Of a stretch of 25,747 bases of DNA, positions 23,508 through 25,747 are shown in pieces (position 1 is the stretch's first letter; each line of letters starts with the position of its first letter). Position numbers and translations under genes: made by a program. The DNA is from Bacteroidales bacterium UBA5515 (GTDB lineage Bacteria > Bacteroidota > Bacteroidia > Bacteroidales > P3), in assembly GCA_002423895.1 (NCBI GenBank), contig DIOL01000028.1, forward strand, positions 1 through 25,747, given 5' to 3'. The notes beneath the pieces were generated by a model. The model was not told the DNA's origin and searched no databases. It saw only the letters and a list, made by a program, of their open reading frames with translations.

Positions 23508-25462
23508 ACAAAATAGTCCTTATTGCTTGTTTTCTCCTTTTTTTGACAACAAATGCATTTACTCAGGAGAAATATATGATTGCCTATGAGAAAGAGGGAG
23601 ATATATTGATGGAGCAAGGGGAATATGAAATGGCACTTAAGCAATACATAACAGCAAGAAAGTTTTTCAAAACTCCTTTAAGACTATTTTATAAATGTGG
23701 TGATGCTTGCAGAGTAATGAAAGATTACGATAAAGCAGAATTTTATTATCAAAAAGTCTTCACAGAAAACGATACAAACGATTTAATTAAAGATTTTCCT
23801 TTTCTTCACCTTAATTTAGCAGAAGTTTCCATATCAAATGGCAATCTCTTTTCAGCAAGAGATATTTTAGATAGTCTTTTAATCAAAGCTCAAGATTCTA
23901 CTATTATTCAAAAAGCCAAACATAAATTAAAAGAAATTGAGTGGATTATTGATAATAATAAACTTGTTTATGGTAACAGTGTTGAAAATCTTGGGAAGAA
24001 TGTAAATAATGAATCCTCTCAAACATCACATTTTGTTTTAAATGACTCAATCCTTTTTCTTACAAACATTGATTATAAAAAGATTGTTGAAGACAATATA
24101 ACCTACTACAAGGATATGTATCAACAAATTTATACAAGCACAATTGACTCCAATTCTCACTCTCTTGCAAAACATTACGACATTGAAGAAATCAATAAAA
24201 AGAAAAGAAACATTACAAATATAAGTTTTGATATTTTAGATCAAACAGCCTATTTCACTCTTTGCAGTTCTTACGATAATGAAAAATGTTATATTTATTC
24301 ATCTGTTTTAAAAGATGGTAAATATCAAAAAGCTAAAAGGCTGAATAAAAAGATTAATCTAAAAGGATTTAATAACACTCAGCCAAATATTGGGATATAC
24401 AATAACGAGAAAATACTTTATTTTTCTTCAAACCGTGAAGGAGGCTATGGAGGATACGACCTTTACTACTATGTTTTGGATGGAAAGGATAATGAGGTAA
24501 TTAATCTTGGACCAACAATTAATACCGAAGGAGATGAAATTACTCCTTTCTATTCTATTAAAGACAATTCACTTTATTTCTCATCCAATTATCATTTAGG
24601 TTTTGGAGGCTATGATGTATTTCAATCAGAAGGTTGGGCAACACGTTGGACTAATCCCCAAAACTTACTCCAACCTATTAATTCTCCAGCAAATGATATT
24701 TTCCCAGTAATTGTTGAACCAGAAGAAAAAGGATACCTTACTTCAAACAGAGAAGGTTCTTATGCCAACAACAATAAAACTTGCTGTAATGATATTTACA
24801 GGTTTGAAATGGCTGGAATGCCAGAAGTATCAACTATGGAAGAGATTAAAAACAAAACTAACTTCTCCCCTGTCTTTGATCTACCTCTTCAACTCTTTTT
24901 CCATAACGACCAACCCAACCCAAACTCCAATTCAACAACAACAAAAATAGATTATCAAGCGTGTTATAAGGAATATAAATCAATGAGCAATATCTATAAA
25001 GCAGAAGCCACTCGTTATATTAATGACTCAACAGAAAGCATTATAATAGACAGCATTGAAAACTTCTTCCAAATACACATTGATAAAGGAATGAATAAGC
25101 TTAATCATATGTGCGAGTATCTTTATAATAAACTTCTTTCAGGAGAAAAGATTGATATTTCAATAATTGGCTACACATCAGCACTACATAATAATATGTA
25201 TAACTATGCTCTTTCAGAAAGAAGAATTGGAACCATAATAAATTATATAAGTAAGTGGAACGATGGAAAGCTAAAACCATTCCTTTCCAACAAAGCTAAC
25301 GACAATCTTCCTTTTCTAAACATTAAAACTCTTGCAATGGGTAAATTGGAAAGCAAAAGCGAAAACCCAAAGAATGCAATAGAAAGAAGAAAATCTATTT
25401 ACAAGATAAATGCAATGTATGAAAGAAGAATTGAAATTCGCCTAATAGAGATTAGAAAATAA
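23492..25462 (+). CDS. PorE-like protein: TPR, PD40 propeller, divergent OmpA domain
   Basis: 656 residues with a signal peptide (to about AFTQE). TPR-like helices follow (about 28-110: AYEKEGDILMEQGEYEMALKQY and DKAEFYYQKV, in short pieces). PD40/WD40-like strands are visible at LYFSSNREGGYGGYDLY (about 309), SLYFSSNYHLGFGGYDVF (about 360) and GYLTSNREGS (about 412). The C terminus (about 550-656) is OmpA-like: IIGYTSALHNNMYNYALSERR, and later YERRIEIRLIEI. The usual Asp of GYTD is replaced by Ser, so binding to peptidoglycan is uncertain. No carboxypeptidase-like regulatory domain is seen between PD40 and OmpA, unlike P. gingivalis PorE. It overlaps the PorP/SprF gene by 16 bases. Confidence 0.85.
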   Translation: MSSLLNKIVLIACFLLFLTTNAFTQEKYMIAYEKEGDILMEQGEYEMALKQYITARKFFKTPLRLFYKCGDACRVMKDYDKAEFYYQKVFTENDTNDLIKDFPFLHLNLAEVSISNGNLFSARDILDSLLIKAQDSTIIQKAKHKLKEIEWIIDNNKLVYGNSVENLGKNVNNESSQTSHFVLNDSILFLTNIDYKKIVEDNITYYKDMYQQIYTSTIDSNSHSLAKHYDIEEINKKKRNITNISFDILDQTAYFTLCSSYDNEKCYIYSSVLKDGKYQKAKRLNKKINLKGFNNTQPNIGIYNNEKILYFSSNREGGYGGYDLYYYVLDGKDNEVINLGPTINTEGDEITPFYSIKDNSLYFSSNYHLGFGGYDVFQSEGWATRWTNPQNLLQPINSPANDIFPVIVEPEEKGYLTSNREGSYANNNKTCCNDIYRFEMAGMPEVSTMEEIKNKTNFSPVFDLPLQLFFHNDQPNPNSNSTTTKIDYQACYKEYKSMSNIYKAEATRYINDSTESIIIDSIENFFQIHIDKGMNKLNHMCEYLYNKLLSGEKIDISIIGYTSALHNNMYNYALSERRIGTIINYISKWNDGKLKPFLSNKANDNLPFLNIKTLAMGKLESKSENPKNAIERRKSIYKINAMYERRIEIRLIEIRK

Positions 25463-25747
25463 AGTCAAAGGGTTAGTATTTTCAACCCAATTCATATTCA
25501 TTACTAGCTTTTATTTCATTTCAAAGTTCAAAGGTAGGGAAATATTTTTATATATTCTTAATTCTTCTCTTTTATGTATTTTTCTTTTTTATTTCTTTAA
25601 TTGGATGTGTTTTTCTTATTTATAAATTCTTAAGTTTTTCCCTTGAAATTTATCCTTGTAAAAATCTAATTAATAGCTATTTTAATGTCACTAAAGCCTG
25701 TTTAGAAGTATTTAAATAGGGAGTTGATGTTGGAATCATGGCATGAT
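25463..25747. other. Non-coding right end of the window
   Basis: AT-rich, no credible open frame. A short inverted repeat GGGTT/AACCC (25470-25488) follows the last gene but has no T tract, so it is not called a terminator. Confidence 0.4.

Noticed and set aside
25470..25488. GGGTT/AACCC repeat as a terminator after the last gene
   Set aside because: The stem is only 5 bases and lacks a T tract.

Overview
The window looks like a chromosomal segment of an AT-rich Bacteroidota. Supporting signs are a type IX secretion (T9SS) sorting domain on one exported protein, a PorP/SprF plus OmpA/PD40 pair of T9SS accessory genes, and TAnnTTTG promoter boxes of the Bacteroidota type ahead of several genes. 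Genus cannot be read from the sequence alone.

Region 1 (1 to about 6720) is an accessory, repeat-rich island. It opens inside the 3' end of an RHS-repeat (polymorphic toxin) gene whose start lies left of the window; its variable C-terminal tip is followed 4 bases later by a small exported protein. A headless 'orphan' RHS copy follows (1660-3102). It has a different tip, carrying an HExxH metallopeptidase motif, and is again followed 3 bases later by a small exported lipoprotein. A third RHS piece (3966-4952) has lost both its start and its tip. Non-coding modules separate these units and all begin with the same 20-base box, GTGTATCAGAWTTGGAGTTG. The T module is 154 bases and carries a terminator. 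The M module is about 312 bases; it carries a tandem array with a 22-base period and ends in a promoter box. Two further 22-base-period arrays (about 5295-5512 and 5649-5823) and an intact IS1-family transposase close the island. Just beyond the transposase is a 14-codon remnant of a T9SS sorting domain that matches the end of the next gene.

Region 2 (6877-15410, + strand) is a T9SS-exported protein, a small membrane protein (probably DUF4359), then a tightly packed run: M17 leucyl aminopeptidase, PdxA (vitamin B6 synthesis), LigA (DNA ligase), a secreted DUF2059 protein and MtaB (tRNA methylthiotransferase). A two-way terminator hairpin at 15500-15533 separates it from the convergent block.

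Region 3 (15653-21062, - strand) is a pyruvate/2-oxoacid dehydrogenase operon transcribed E1 alpha, E1 beta, E2, E3, then a lipoate-protein ligase family gene that could load lipoate onto the E2.

Region 4 (21293-25462, + strand) holds a lipoprotein, a GNAT acetyltransferase, a PorP/SprF-family outer-membrane protein, and an overlapping TPR/PD40/OmpA-like protein of the T9SS PorE type.

The most unusual signal is the family of 22-base-period arrays. A conserved GC-rich core of about 10 bases alternates with about 12 variable bases, the period is kept almost to the base, and all four arrays lie in the RHS island. The box-bounded cassette layout (RHS core, tip, exported partner, box) is the second most interesting feature and suggests a recombination-driven toxin repertoire.
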